64,000 nt of DNA from Deinococcus roseus (GTDB taxonomy: Bacteria > Deinococcota > Deinococci > Deinococcales > Deinococcaceae): contig NZ_BMOD01000001.1 in assembly GCF_014646895.1 (NCBI RefSeq), positions 243,172-307,171 on the forward strand, in the 5' to 3' direction. Positions within the stretch are counted from its first letter, which is position 1; each line of letters opens with the position of its first letter. The notes beneath the pieces are model-generated. The model saw nothing but the letters and a program-made list of their open reading frames with translations. It did not search any database and was not told where the DNA came from. The position numbers and the translations under genes were made by a program. This document shows positions 7,546 through 16,517 of this stretch, in pieces.

Positions 7546-9048
7546 GTGCGCGCTATACTTTCTGTCAGCAATAAAACCGGCATCGTGGACTTTGCAAAAT
7601 GTCTCGTGGAAAAAGGCTTTGAAATCATCTCCACCGGAGGGACCTTCAAAACCCTGAGGGACGCTGGAGTCGCAGTCCGTTATGTCACCGAAATCACCGG
7701 CTTTCCTGAAATTCTGGAAGGCCGGGTCAAGACCCTGCACCCCGCCGTGCACGGGGGCATCCTGGCCCGCAGAACCCCCGAGCATCTGGCCCAACTGGAC
7801 CAGCAGGACATCACCCCCATTGATCTGGTGTGCGTGAACCTTTACCCTTTCCGGGAAACCATTGCAAAACCCGATGTGACCTTCAATGATGCCATCGAGA
7901 ACATCGACATCGGTGGACCTGCCATGATCCGTGCCAGCGCCAAAAACCACGAGTCGGTGCTGATCGTAGTGGACCCCTCAGATTACCCCGAGATCCTGGG
8001 CAACCTGGGGAATGTCACCTCTGGGTACAGAAAATACCTGGCCCAGAAGGCTTTTGCCCACACTGCCGCTTACGATACTGCCATTGCCAATTACCTGGCC
8101 CCCTCCAGCAGTCTGCCTGCCCAGAAAACCGTGGAACTGACCCAGGTCATGGAACTGCGTTATGGAGAGAACCCCCACCAGAAAGCCGCCCTGTACAGAG
8201 AAGGCAGCCAGAAAGGTACCGTGCTGGACGCCGAGGTGCTGCACGGCAAGGCCATGAGCTTCAACAACTACACCGATGCAGAAGCCTGCTGGAACCTGTC
8301 CACCGAGTTCAGCGAACCCACCGTGGTGGGGGTCAAGCATGCCAACCCCTGCGCTGTGGGCACCGGGGAGACCCTGGCCCAGGCCTGGCAACGCGCTTAC
8401 GAAGCCGATCCTGTAAGCATCTTCGGGGGCATTGTGGCCGTCAACCGCCCGCTGGACGCCGACACCGCCCGTGCCCTCAAAGACGTGTTCCTGGAAGTGA
8501 TTCTGGCTCCCGAGTACACCCCTGAGGCTTTTGAAATCCTCAGCAAGAAGAAAAACCTGCGCTTGATGAAGGTCGCACAGGCCCCCAAACCCACTCTGGA
8601 TTACAAGCGCATCAATGGGGGTTTTGTGGTGCAGGAAGCCGACACCCTGGGTCTGGAAGGCATCCAGCAAACCGTGGTGACCAGGCGTGCTCCCACCGAA
8701 CAGGAGCTGCAGGATTTGCTGTTCACCTGGAGGGTGGTCAAGCACGTCAAATCCAACGCCATTGTGGTTGGCAAGGATGGACGCACCACCGGAATTGGGG
8801 TGGGGCAGGTGAACCGCATCTGGGCCACCAAGCAGGCCATCGAGCACGCAGGTGAGCACGCCAGAGGCAGTGTGCTGGCTTCTGACGCCTTCTTTCCCTT
8901 TGATGACGTGGTGAAAACCGCTGCTGCTGCTGGCATCACGGCCATCATCCAGCCCGGAGGCTCTGTGCGCGATGAAGACAGCATCAAAGCTGCAGACGAA
9001 CTGGGCATCGCCATGGTTTTCACTGGCGTGCGTCACTTCAGGCACTGA
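7546..9048 (+). CDS. purH: AICAR formyltransferase/IMP cyclohydrolase
   Basis: A 500-residue bifunctional enzyme for the last two steps of IMP synthesis. The N-terminal MGS-like cyclohydrolase domain has ALSVSNK-type ILSVSNKTGIVDFAK, STGGT and GRVKTLHPAVHGGIL. The C-terminal formyltransferase domain has LRYGENPHQKAALY, VKHANPCAVG and a Lys/His pair in VKHVKSNAI. GTG 7546 is chosen over an upstream in-frame ATG because AGGAGGG lies 6 bases before it and the upstream frame lies inside the riboswitch. First gene of the ZTP-controlled purH-folD-cyclodeaminase operon. Confidence 0.97.
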   Translation: MRAILSVSNKTGIVDFAKCLVEKGFEIISTGGTFKTLRDAGVAVRYVTEITGFPEILEGRVKTLHPAVHGGILARRTPEHLAQLDQQDITPIDLVCVNLYPFRETIAKPDVTFNDAIENIDIGGPAMIRASAKNHESVLIVVDPSDYPEILGNLGNVTSGYRKYLAQKAFAHTAAYDTAIANYLAPSSSLPAQKTVELTQVMELRYGENPHQKAALYREGSQKGTVLDAEVLHGKAMSFNNYTDAEACWNLSTEFSEPTVVGVKHANPCAVGTGETLAQAWQRAYEADPVSIFGGIVAVNRPLDADTARALKDVFLEVILAPEYTPEAFEILSKKKNLRLMKVAQAPKPTLDYKRINGGFVVQEADTLGLEGIQQTVVTRRAPTEQELQDLLFTWRVVKHVKSNAIVVGKDGRTTGIGVGQVNRIWATKQAIEHAGEHARGSVLASDAFFPFDDVVKTAAAAGITAIIQPGGSVRDEDSIKAADELGIAMVFTGVRHFRH

Positions 9049-9056
9049 GATCCTGC

Positions 9057-9923
9057 ATGCAGCCGATTTACGGAAAAGACACTGCACGGGACATCAAGTA
9101 CAACGTCAAACTGGAAATTGCCCGCTGGAACGGCAGGGGCATCACCCCCAGAATGGCAGTGGTTCTGGCTTCCAGCGATCCAGCCAGCCTGGTATACGTG
9201 CAAAGCAAAAAACGCACGGCTGAAAGCCTGGGATTGGGTCTGGAGGTCTTTGACCTGGGGGCCGAAGTGTCCCAGCGTGAGTTGGAGCAAACCCTGCACC
9301 GACTCTCAGACAGTGCAGAATTTCAGGGGGTGATGCTGGAGTTCCCTCTGGCCCCCCATCTGGACCCTGAAAAAGCCCTGTCCCGCATTGCTGCACACAA
9401 GGATGTGGAAGGGCTTTCTCCGGCCAACCTGTCCCTGATTGCCACAGGTCGGGAGAAGGATGCCATTCTGGCCCCCACCCCCCATGCCTGCATTTTGCTG
9501 GCTGAAACCCAGGGACCCCTGATCGGGAAGCGTGTGGCCGTGATTGGTCCGGGCCGCACGGTGGGCAGACCCCTGATCAGCATGCTGATCAACCGGGGAG
9601 CCACTGTCACGGTGGTCACCGAACACACCCGCGAAGTGCAGACCACCCTGAAAGACTGCGAGGTGATCTTTGTGTGCGTGGGCCGCCATGGCCTGCTCAG
9701 GAAAGCCGCCATCACCGAGGGTCAGATCGTGATTGATGCAGGCATCAACGTGATCAACGATGGCCTGAAAGGCGATGCAGACCCAGAAATCTATCCCCTT
9801 TTAAAAGCCTACTCTCCAGTTCCCGGAGGGGTGGGCGTGGTGACCAGTGCCCTGATCTTCCAGAATTTCGTACGCGCACTGGAGTTGCAGGCCCAGGAAG
9901 CCCTCACTGGAGGTCAGGCATGA
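9057..9923 (+). CDS. folD: Methylenetetrahydrofolate dehydrogenase/cyclohydrolase
   Basis: A 288-residue FolD, which interconverts 5,10-methylene-, methenyl- and 10-formyl-tetrahydrofolate using NADP and so makes the formyl donor for PurH. The catalytic YVxxK motif is present (LVYVQSKKRTAE), as is PTPHACILL in place of the usual PCTP, the Rossmann motif VIGPGRTVGRP, and the C-terminal PVPGGVGVVTSA. The PCTPxG motif reads PTPHA, a modest departure. It begins 8 bases after purH with only a weak ribosome site, implying coupling, and its stop overlaps the next start (ATGA). Confidence 0.94.
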   Translation: MQPIYGKDTARDIKYNVKLEIARWNGRGITPRMAVVLASSDPASLVYVQSKKRTAESLGLGLEVFDLGAEVSQRELEQTLHRLSDSAEFQGVMLEFPLAPHLDPEKALSRIAAHKDVEGLSPANLSLIATGREKDAILAPTPHACILLAETQGPLIGKRVAVIGPGRTVGRPLISMLINRGATVTVVTEHTREVQTTLKDCEVIFVCVGRHGLLRKAAITEGQIVIDAGINVINDGLKGDADPEIYPLLKAYSPVPGGVGVVTSALIFQNFVRALELQAQEALTGGQA

Positions 9924-10525
9924 GCCTGTGGAATCAGAACATCCAGGATTTGCTGAACCAGACCGCCAGCGATGCCCCCACTCCGGGGGGTGGATCGGTG
10001 GCAGGACTGACCGCCTCTTTTGGTCTGGGGCTCATCATCATGGCCCTGGAGATTTCCAGACCCAAGAAGAATGCAGATGTCACTGGAATTGAAGCGCTTT
10101 TGATCGAGTGCCGTGAACTGCTGACCATCCTGCAAACCCATGCGGATCGGGATGTGGCGGCATTTGAGCGTTACATGGAAGCCCTGAAACTCCCCAAGGG
10201 CACCGAGGAACGCAAGACGGCGGTCAAAAGCGCCACCCGCAATGCTGCCCTCACCCCTCTGGAAGCGGCACAGGATGTGCTGCGGGCTGTGGGACTGGGA
10301 AAAAGAGCAACCTTTCTGGCCCACAACAGCATCATCAGCGATGTGGGGGCCGGGGTGGCCCTGCTCAGGGGAGCCAGCCAGGCTTTCTTGCTGACCGTGG
10401 ACATGAACCTGAAATACGATGCAGACCTGAACTCTGAATTTGCCGCAGAGCGCACCCGTGTGCTGCAAGACACCCAGGATCTGGCAGAGGAAGTGCTGGC
10501 TGTGGTGCAGGGCATCCTGTCCTGA
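9920..10525 (+). CDS. Formimidoyl-THF cyclodeaminase family protein
   Basis: A 201-residue protein of the FTCD_C (cyclodeaminase/cyclohydrolase) family. The fold is all-helical; the family signature APTPGGGSVAGLTASFG is at residues 19-35. Members convert 5-formimino-THF to 5,10-methenyl-THF and ammonia, or act as methenyl-THF cyclohydrolases. It overlaps folD by 4 bases. Being in the ZTP regulon next to folD points to methenyl-THF handling rather than histidine breakdown; no hutI/hutH or formiminotransferase domain is near. It is followed by a terminator. Confidence 0.88.
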   Translation: MSLWNQNIQDLLNQTASDAPTPGGGSVAGLTASFGLGLIIMALEISRPKKNADVTGIEALLIECRELLTILQTHADRDVAAFERYMEALKLPKGTEERKTAVKSATRNAALTPLEAAQDVLRAVGLGKRATFLAHNSIISDVGAGVALLRGASQAFLLTVDMNLKYDADLNSEFAAERTRVLQDTQDLAEEVLAVVQGILS

Positions 10526-10555
10526 TTTCTGGCTGTTTTGCAAAACCCTGAACTC

Positions 10556-10578
10556 CGGCCCATCTGGGCCGATTTTTT
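10556..10578 (+). terminator. Terminator of the purH operon
   Basis: CGGCCC (10556-10561), loop ATCT, GGGCCG (10566-10571), then ATTTTTTG. It lies 30 bases past the cyclodeaminase stop. Confidence 0.88.
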
Positions 10579-10713
10579 GTTTGCCTTTCTGGTGCAGCTT
10601 TTTGCATTGCGAATTGGTTTTGATGATCAAAAGAGGCTTTCTGATAAAGCACTTGTATAGGCAAGTTAAGAACTATCAATGGCAAAATTTTCTGAATTTG
10701 GTAGCGTTTCCAT

Positions 10714-13700
10714 ATGGAACAACCCAAGTCTGGGAACCGGCAACGGTTCCGTCTTCAGCATGCCCTTGCAAGCCTCACCCTGGCCCTGACCGTTTCAAGC
10801 TGCAACCTCATGCCAGCTCCTCCCAAAATCGTCAATCCCGGTCCTGTGGTCAATGGCCAGGACGTGATTTACTTCGCGCTGACAGACCGTTTTGCCAACG
10901 GAGACACCAGCAACGACAACGGCAGCAACACTGGCCCCGGAGACAAAGCCCAGCCCAGCAGCCCCATCAGCTGGCACGGCGGAGACTTCAAAGGCCTGGT
11001 CCAGAAAATCAACGAAGGCTATTTTGAAAAACTGGGGGTCACCGCCATCTGGATTTCCCCCGTCTACCTGCAGGTGCCTTCCCAGCTGGCCGGAGATGGC
11101 CCCAACGCTGGAAAATACCACGCAGGCTACCACGGCTACTGGGCCGAGGATTTCTTCAAAGTGGACCCCCACTTCGGCACCCTGGATGACCTGAAAAACC
11201 TGGTGAAAACCGCACACAGCAAAGGTCTGAAAATCGTGCAGGACATGGTGGTCAACCACGCTGGATACGAAGCCCAGCTGGTCAAGACCCACCCCGACTG
11301 GTTCCACACCGCAGCAGATTGTGATGCCAGCAGCAACAAAGATGTGGACTGTGCCCTGGCAGGTCTTCCTGATTTCAAACAGGAGAAAGCCGAAGTCACC
11401 AAGTTCCTCAATGACTCCGTGGCCTACTGGATCAACGAACTGGACATCAACGGCATCCGCATGGACACCATGAAGCATGTCCCCGACACCTACTGGAAAC
11501 AGTTCTTCAAAGCTGGAGGGGTTGGAGATCCAGCCAAAATCTGGACCGTGGGCGAAGTGCTCTCTGGAGACATCAACTTCAACAAGAAGTTCATCAATGA
11601 CCTGGGGTCCCCTGCCCTCTTTGACTTCCCCCTGCAATTTGCCCTCAAGGACAACCTGAGCAGTGCAGGCGGCAACCTGAATGCCATCGCCAGCATCTTC
11701 GATCAGGATGGGCTTTACAACGACCCCAACAAACTGGTCACCCTTGTTGACAACCACGATGTGAAACGCTTCGTCAGCGAAGCTGTGGACCGGGGCGTGG
11801 GCCTGTCTGAGGCCAGAGAGCGCCTGGATCTGGCCCTTTCCCTGATCTTCACCTCTCGGGGCACCCCCAGTGTCTACTACGGCACTGAAATCGGCATGAT
11901 TGGCAAGGGCGATCCCTACAACAACGTGCTGGGTGAATCCAACCGTGAAGACATGGATTTTGGCAAGCTGGCAGCAAGCACCCTGGATGAGCGCATCAAA
12001 GCCCTCAGCGATGCCCGCAAGAAGAGCGAAGCCCTCAGAAAAGGCAAACAGGAAGTGCTGTCCCGTCCGGCCACCAACGGCGGGCAACCCCTGCTGGCTT
12101 TCCGCAGAACCCTGGCAGGCAGTGACCCCGTGGTGGTGCTGATCAACAACAGCAATGCAGACCTCAACCTCAGCAGTCTGGCTGCAGGAAAAGTGCAACT
12201 GCTCGGCACCTTTGCCAAAGGTTCCACCCTCAAAGAGCTGACCGGCAAATCCCACAGCCTTGTTCTGGATGCAGACGGCAACCTGACGGGAAACATCGCC
12301 AAACGCAGCGTGCTGGTTCTGAGCGCCCAGGCAGGCACTGAACCTGGCACCGATGCCACCCTTCCCCAGCCCACCAACCTGGACCGGGTGGTTGGATTTG
12401 AAGCCGTCAAACTCACCTGGACCCCCGCCGTCAGCGACAAAGTGGGCGGATACCGGGTGTACCTCAGCACCGACGGAACCACCTTCAAGCGTTACAACGC
12501 CGAACCCGCTCCAGCCAACCTGGGCAGCCTGATGGTAGAAGGTCTGGACTCCAGCAAAACCTACACCTTTAAACTGATCAGCGTGGGCAAAGACGGCCGG
12601 GAAGCCACCACTGGTCCTACCACCACTGCACAGCCCAATGCCATGTCCACCGTCAGTTTCACCGTGGATGCCCGCTCCCAGGGCGATGCCCAGATCCAGG
12701 TTCGCACTTTTGTCAATGGTGAAAACCGCGTCAACCTCACCCCCGATCCTGTCCACAGAGGCTTCTGGAAAGGCACGGTGTCCCTGCCCATCTTCAAAAC
12801 CACCTCCTTCAAGTTCGGCAACGGCTCTCCAGCTGCCAAAAACAGTGGTTATGAAGGCACCGGCTACACCAACCGTGAAATCACCCCGGATGAGCCCACC
12901 GAAACCGTGAGCGGCGTCTACAACTTCATCACCGTTCCAGCGCCTGACAGCTTCATCTCTGGCAAGGTCACCTCTTCTGGTACAGGAATCAAGGACGTGC
13001 TGCTGGACGCAGCCCTCGATCCCAATTACTACTTTGCCCTGACCTACAGCGATGGAACTTACTACCTGCCGGTTCCCAGCGGCACCACCACAGATGTCAC
13101 CGCCAGCAAAGTCAGCTATGGCAGCAAAACCGCCAGTGGCACCAGTGGTCAGACCGACCTGAACTTTGACCTGCCCCTGACTGCAGCACCCAAATACACC
13201 GTTGATGGCAACCTCGCAGACTGGACTGCTCCCAAGATCACTGTCACCAACGCAGCAGGCGGCTACGACACCGGCTTTGGTGGAGACAACATCTTCAAAG
13301 AGCTGCGCATCGACTCTGACGACAACTTCCTGTACCTGGGCTACGTTTACCGGGCTTCTGGAAACTCTGCCATTGTGCACCTGGACTTCAAAGACGGTGG
13401 CTTCACGGATGCCAACACCATCAATGCCTGGGCCAGAAAAGCCACCTTCAACAATGGCATTGATGCCTTCGTGGCCCAGTACCAGGAGCAGGGTGCCCAG
13501 ATGTGGGTTTTCAATGGCAGCAACGTGGACCAGAACAACAACTTCACCAGAGTCACCACAGGCACTGGCCCCGAGTACACCACCGAAGTGGCCATCCCCT
13601 GGAATGCCCTGGGCCTTGCAGGCAAACCTGCACACGTGAATGCTTATGCCGGGGTTTACGGCGGAGACAACTATGGTGCCGGAGACATCCTGCCCAGCGA

Positions 13701-13803
13701 AAAATCCACCCCTGCCTACCCGGGCAACACCATTGCAGCCAGCTATGACCCACCGGTTCAACGTCAGGTGACCTTCACCAACCCCATCCAGATCCTCCCC
13801 TGA
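10714..13803 (+). CDS. Secreted multidomain GH13 alpha-amylase lipoprotein
   Basis: A 1029-residue extracellular alpha-amylase. The signal peptide ends in a lipobox-like VSSC31. The GH13 domain covers about 45-440 with Asp251 (GIRMDTMKH), Glu281 (TVGEVLSGD) and Asp349 (LVDNHDVKRF) as catalytic residues. A beta-sandwich follows to about 540, then a fibronectin type III domain (about 553-645, ending KTYTFKLISVGKDG), a further sandwich to about 745, a carboxypeptidase-regulatory-like domain (ISGKVTSSGTGIKDVLLDAA) and a C-terminal module beginning YTVDGNLADW that resembles DOMON/CBM9-like sugar-binding folds. It would degrade starch at the cell surface. No ribosome site precedes ATG 10714, but TAGCGT lies exactly 6 bases upstream, so a leaderless transcript is likely. 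It is transcribed alone and ends in a strong terminator. Confidence 0.9.
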   Translation: MEQPKSGNRQRFRLQHALASLTLALTVSSCNLMPAPPKIVNPGPVVNGQDVIYFALTDRFANGDTSNDNGSNTGPGDKAQPSSPISWHGGDFKGLVQKINEGYFEKLGVTAIWISPVYLQVPSQLAGDGPNAGKYHAGYHGYWAEDFFKVDPHFGTLDDLKNLVKTAHSKGLKIVQDMVVNHAGYEAQLVKTHPDWFHTAADCDASSNKDVDCALAGLPDFKQEKAEVTKFLNDSVAYWINELDINGIRMDTMKHVPDTYWKQFFKAGGVGDPAKIWTVGEVLSGDINFNKKFINDLGSPALFDFPLQFALKDNLSSAGGNLNAIASIFDQDGLYNDPNKLVTLVDNHDVKRFVSEAVDRGVGLSEARERLDLALSLIFTSRGTPSVYYGTEIGMIGKGDPYNNVLGESNREDMDFGKLAASTLDERIKALSDARKKSEALRKGKQEVLSRPATNGGQPLLAFRRTLAGSDPVVVLINNSNADLNLSSLAAGKVQLLGTFAKGSTLKELTGKSHSLVLDADGNLTGNIAKRSVLVLSAQAGTEPGTDATLPQPTNLDRVVGFEAVKLTWTPAVSDKVGGYRVYLSTDGTTFKRYNAEPAPANLGSLMVEGLDSSKTYTFKLISVGKDGREATTGPTTTAQPNAMSTVSFTVDARSQGDAQIQVRTFVNGENRVNLTPDPVHRGFWKGTVSLPIFKTTSFKFGNGSPAAKNSGYEGTGYTNREITPDEPTETVSGVYNFITVPAPDSFISGKVTSSGTGIKDVLLDAALDPNYYFALTYSDGTYYLPVPSGTTTDVTASKVSYGSKTASGTSGQTDLNFDLPLTAAPKYTVDGNLADWTAPKITVTNAAGGYDTGFGGDNIFKELRIDSDDNFLYLGYVYRASGNSAIVHLDFKDGGFTDANTINAWARKATFNNGIDAFVAQYQEQGAQMWVFNGSNVDQNNNFTRVTTGTGPEYTTEVAIPWNALGLAGKPAHVNAYAGVYGGDNYGAGDILPSEKSTPAYPGNTIAASYDPPVQRQVTFTNPIQILP

Positions 13804-13825
13804 TCTTCAGGTTGCAGTAAAGAAG

Positions 13826-13856
13826 ATCCCCCAGGTGTGCGCCTGGGGGATTTTTT
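13826..13856 (+). terminator. Terminator of the amylase gene
   Basis: ATCCCCCAGG (13826-13835), loop TGTGCG, CCTGGGGGAT (13842-13851), then TTTTT. A perfect 10-bp stem with a T tail. Confidence 0.93.
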
Positions 13857-13886
13857 GATTCCGTGTTCTTTGCTCTGGCTCTGAAA

Positions 13887-13931
13887 GCTCTGTTTCTGAA
13901 GGCTCTGTTTCTGAAGGCTCTATTTCTGGAC
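13887..13931. repeat. 15-bp tandem repeat, three copies
   Basis: Unit GCTCTGTTTCTGAAG at 13887-13901 and 13902-13916, then a degenerate copy at 13917-13931 (GCTCTATTTCTGGAC); a partial GCTCTGAAA precedes. It lies between the amylase terminator and the 3' end of the convergent subtilase gene and is likely slippage-prone. Confidence 0.9.
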
Positions 13932-13934
13932 CTT

Positions 13935-16034
13935 TTATTTGGCCTGTTGTTGAATCATTTGTTCCAAAATCTTCTGTGCAGAGATGCTGGCTTCAGATTC
14001 CACACCCAGCTGTTTGATGTCGTGGAAGAGCTCCAGGGGCAAATCAATGCCTGATTCTCCGGGATCCACCAGCACCAGTTTGCCATTGCGCTCGTAGAAT
14101 CCCCAGAAGTCGCCACCATCCAGTTTTCCGCTGCCGTTCTTGTCCAGCCAGGCCACCGGGATGTAACGGCGGCTCGTACTCAGGGAAATCTGGTAATTGG
14201 CCACTTTGCCGGAAGCCGCCACATCAAAAAACCTGGAGAAATTGGGGTCACACAACATTGCAGGGTTTCCAGTGTATGCACACGCAATCACGGAGGTTCC
14301 CTTTGCATTCACATCCGTGGGTTTTACCTGAACGCTCAGCATTTCAGTCCTGGTGGTGATCCCGGAATTGGCTTTCACAGTGATGGTGTAATTTCCAGCA
14401 GAGTCAGCCAGTGCTTTCACGTCAATGCGAAACTTGTTGGAACCCAGATTGACCAGGGTGGCCTGCAGTTTGGCATCCACACCTTCAATTTTCACATCAA
14501 TGGGCTGGGCAAACCCACCCGTCAGGTTGAGGTGCAGGGTGGCAGAAGCGCTTGATTCAGCTTCCAGGGTGATGGCTGGAACGTCCAGCAGCACATTGAA
14601 ATCCGGCACTGGGATGGAATTGGCCATCTGCACAGCTTTGAAGGCATTGATCAGGCCTGCACCGCAGCCATTGGCCACCCGACACTGCTCGTTGCTGAGG
14701 GGTGTGGCGGTTTTCTTCAAAATCTCCACAGCTTCCGCATAGTTCAGGTTGGGTTTGACGCTCTTCATCAGGGCCACCACACCCGCCACGTGGGGTGCAG
14801 CCATGCTGGTGCCCTGCAGGAAAGTGTGGATGAATTCCTTCTTGACATCGTCTTTGCCGAGGCTCAACACACCGTCGGGTTTTGTATCACCATTGAGGTC
14901 CTGGGCCATCTCCCCACCTGGAGCCATCACATCCACCCGGGTCCCAAAGTTGGAGAAGGTGGAGCGGTCACTGGCAAAACCCGTGGATCCCACGGTGATG
15001 ACGTTTCCGCAACTGGCCGGACTGAACTTGCTGGCATCGGCATTGGAATTGCCAGCAGCCACCACCACGATGATGCCTTTGGCGGCCAGTTTGTCAAAGA
15101 GGGCCTGATAGGCAGGCAAATCTGAGCAAATGGCCTTGCCTCCCAGGCTCATGTTGATCACCTGGGCAGGGTTGGCATTGGCGGGCACTCCGGCCACAGG
15201 TTCTCCTGCAGCCCACAACAGACCGTCCATGATGTCAGACAGGGGGCCTCCAGCCAGACCCAGCACCCGCACAGGCACAATCTTGGCTCCCCATGAAACG
15301 CCTGCCACTCCAGCGCCGTTGTTTGTGGCTGCAGCAATGGTGCCTGCCACGTGGGTTCCGTGGTAGGAGGTGGTGTCGTTGCTGCCCGTGTCTTCAGGGT
15401 CAGGGTCCCGGCTGTCTCCATCTCCGGTGGGTGTGTCGCCTGTGAGGGTTGCGAAATCGTAACCCGGCAACAGTTTTCCAGCCAGTTCCGGGTGACCCTT
15501 CAGGATCCCGGTGTCTGCCACCGCCACGGTCACATTGCTCCCGGTGGTGATGTCCCAGGCTTCCTGCAGCTTGATGCTGTTGTAGTGCCACTGGAAGCCC
15601 AGCAGGGGATCATTGGAGGTCTTCATGGGATACATCATGTAATCGGGCTGGGCATATTCAACGTTGGGATCGGCCCTGAGGGCAGCCAGCACGCTGGCCG
15701 TCTGGGCACGGGTGGCACCATCAAAAGCCAGCAGTTTTACCCCGGACAGGGCAAGGTTCCTTTGCAGGTGCAGGGTTTTTCCAGCCACCTGCACCAGCCC
15801 TTGCTTGCTGAAACCTGCCTCGTTGCGGTATTTGACCAGGAAGTGGCCTGGAATCACATCAGGGCTGAGGGACTGGGCGGCTTCTTGCTGGCTGAGGCTG
15901 AGGCTGGTGTCAAAAAAACCCACCTGTCCCTTGATGGTGCCCTGGGTGGGTCCCCCGCCGCCTCCTCCGCAAGCTGCCAGCACCACGCTCAGCAAGGTGG
16001 CATTCAACCCCAGTGTCACATAAGTCTTTTTCAT
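13935..16034 (-). CDS. Subtilisin-family serine protease lipoprotein
   Basis: A 699-residue S8 protease with a lipoprotein signal (LSVVLAAC followed by six Gly). A proregion lies at about 50-135 (HFLVKYRNEAGFSK). The catalytic triad is Asp174 (VAVADTGI), His228 (YHGTHVAG) and Ser410 (QGTSMAAPHVAG), with MSLGG as the substrate-binding strand. After about residue 480 come an Ig-like all-beta domain and a C-terminal module ending in the ELFHDIKQLG region. It probably works at the cell surface on proteins for nutrition or processing. The frame continues upstream to 16256, but GAAGGAGGAAGA directly before the ATG at 16034 and the signal peptide fix the start. It lies convergent with the amylase gene. 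Confidence 0.93.
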   Translation of the reverse strand: MKKTYVTLGLNATLLSVVLAACGGGGGGPTQGTIKGQVGFFDTSLSLSQQEAAQSLSPDVIPGHFLVKYRNEAGFSKQGLVQVAGKTLHLQRNLALSGVKLLAFDGATRAQTASVLAALRADPNVEYAQPDYMMYPMKTSNDPLLGFQWHYNSIKLQEAWDITTGSNVTVAVADTGILKGHPELAGKLLPGYDFATLTGDTPTGDGDSRDPDPEDTGSNDTTSYHGTHVAGTIAAATNNGAGVAGVSWGAKIVPVRVLGLAGGPLSDIMDGLLWAAGEPVAGVPANANPAQVINMSLGGKAICSDLPAYQALFDKLAAKGIIVVVAAGNSNADASKFSPASCGNVITVGSTGFASDRSTFSNFGTRVDVMAPGGEMAQDLNGDTKPDGVLSLGKDDVKKEFIHTFLQGTSMAAPHVAGVVALMKSVKPNLNYAEAVEILKKTATPLSNEQCRVANGCGAGLINAFKAVQMANSIPVPDFNVLLDVPAITLEAESSASATLHLNLTGGFAQPIDVKIEGVDAKLQATLVNLGSNKFRIDVKALADSAGNYTITVKANSGITTRTEMLSVQVKPTDVNAKGTSVIACAYTGNPAMLCDPNFSRFFDVAASGKVANYQISLSTSRRYIPVAWLDKNGSGKLDGGDFWGFYERNGKLVLVDPGESGIDLPLELFHDIKQLGVESEASISAQKILEQMIQQQAK

Positions 16035-16424
16035 TCTTCCTCCTTCAGGTCCAGTTGGACACACCTGGCTGGACCGCACTGCGTGGGCAGCATGCACTTG
16101 CCCTGGACTGAACAACTCTGGAAAACTGATGATGGTTCCGACAGGATGGAAGCACCGGGTCTGGCGGTTGTGGGTGCCAGAATTTCCCCTGTGCACCCTC
16201 TGATGCACCCGGCCACTGAGAAACCCACAGGACGAACGTTCCAAATGGTCCTGCAATTGAAAGGATGTTGCGCCTGAACTTCAGGTGAACCACAACCTGT
16301 TCTGTATAAACTCATCCTCCGTTCATATGCAGAGTAGCATTTTGCACCTGCATGCAGGATGATGGGCATCACACCTCCGGCCAGGGCAATGCTCTAAAAC
16401 CAAATCCAGCATCATTGTCCAAAG
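16035..16424. other. Intergenic spacer upstream of the protease
   Basis: About 390 bases with no recognisable gene. It must hold the protease promoter on the minus strand; TTTATACAG near 16300-16308 (read on the minus strand) could be a -10 region, but no clear -35 was found. An open frame through it is only an upstream extension of the protease frame. Confidence 0.4.
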
Positions 16425-16457
16425 AAGAGGCACCAGAACAGCATTCTGGTGCCTCTT
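16425..16457. terminator. Hairpin terminator after the EcsC-like gene
   Basis: AAGAGGCACCAGAA (16425-16438) pairs with TTCTGGTGCCTCTT (16444-16457), a perfect 14-bp stem with loop CAGCA. It lies 60 bases past the EcsC-like gene stop on the minus strand; the T tail is short. Confidence 0.75.
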
Positions 16458-16517
16458 GAGCTTCTTAAGGGAAGGGGTTTTCAGGGCAGGCTTTTGCCTG
16501 AATGCCCTGTGATCGTT

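Noticed and set aside
10795..13761. A 988-codon open frame antisense to the amylase gene
   Set aside because: It is a shadow of the GC-biased coding strand: no ribosome site, no family features, and full overlap with a well-supported gene.
16035..16256. Upstream extension of the subtilase frame
   Set aside because: A strong ribosome site and a lipoprotein signal peptide mark 16034 as the start; the extension has no signal-like or conserved sequence.
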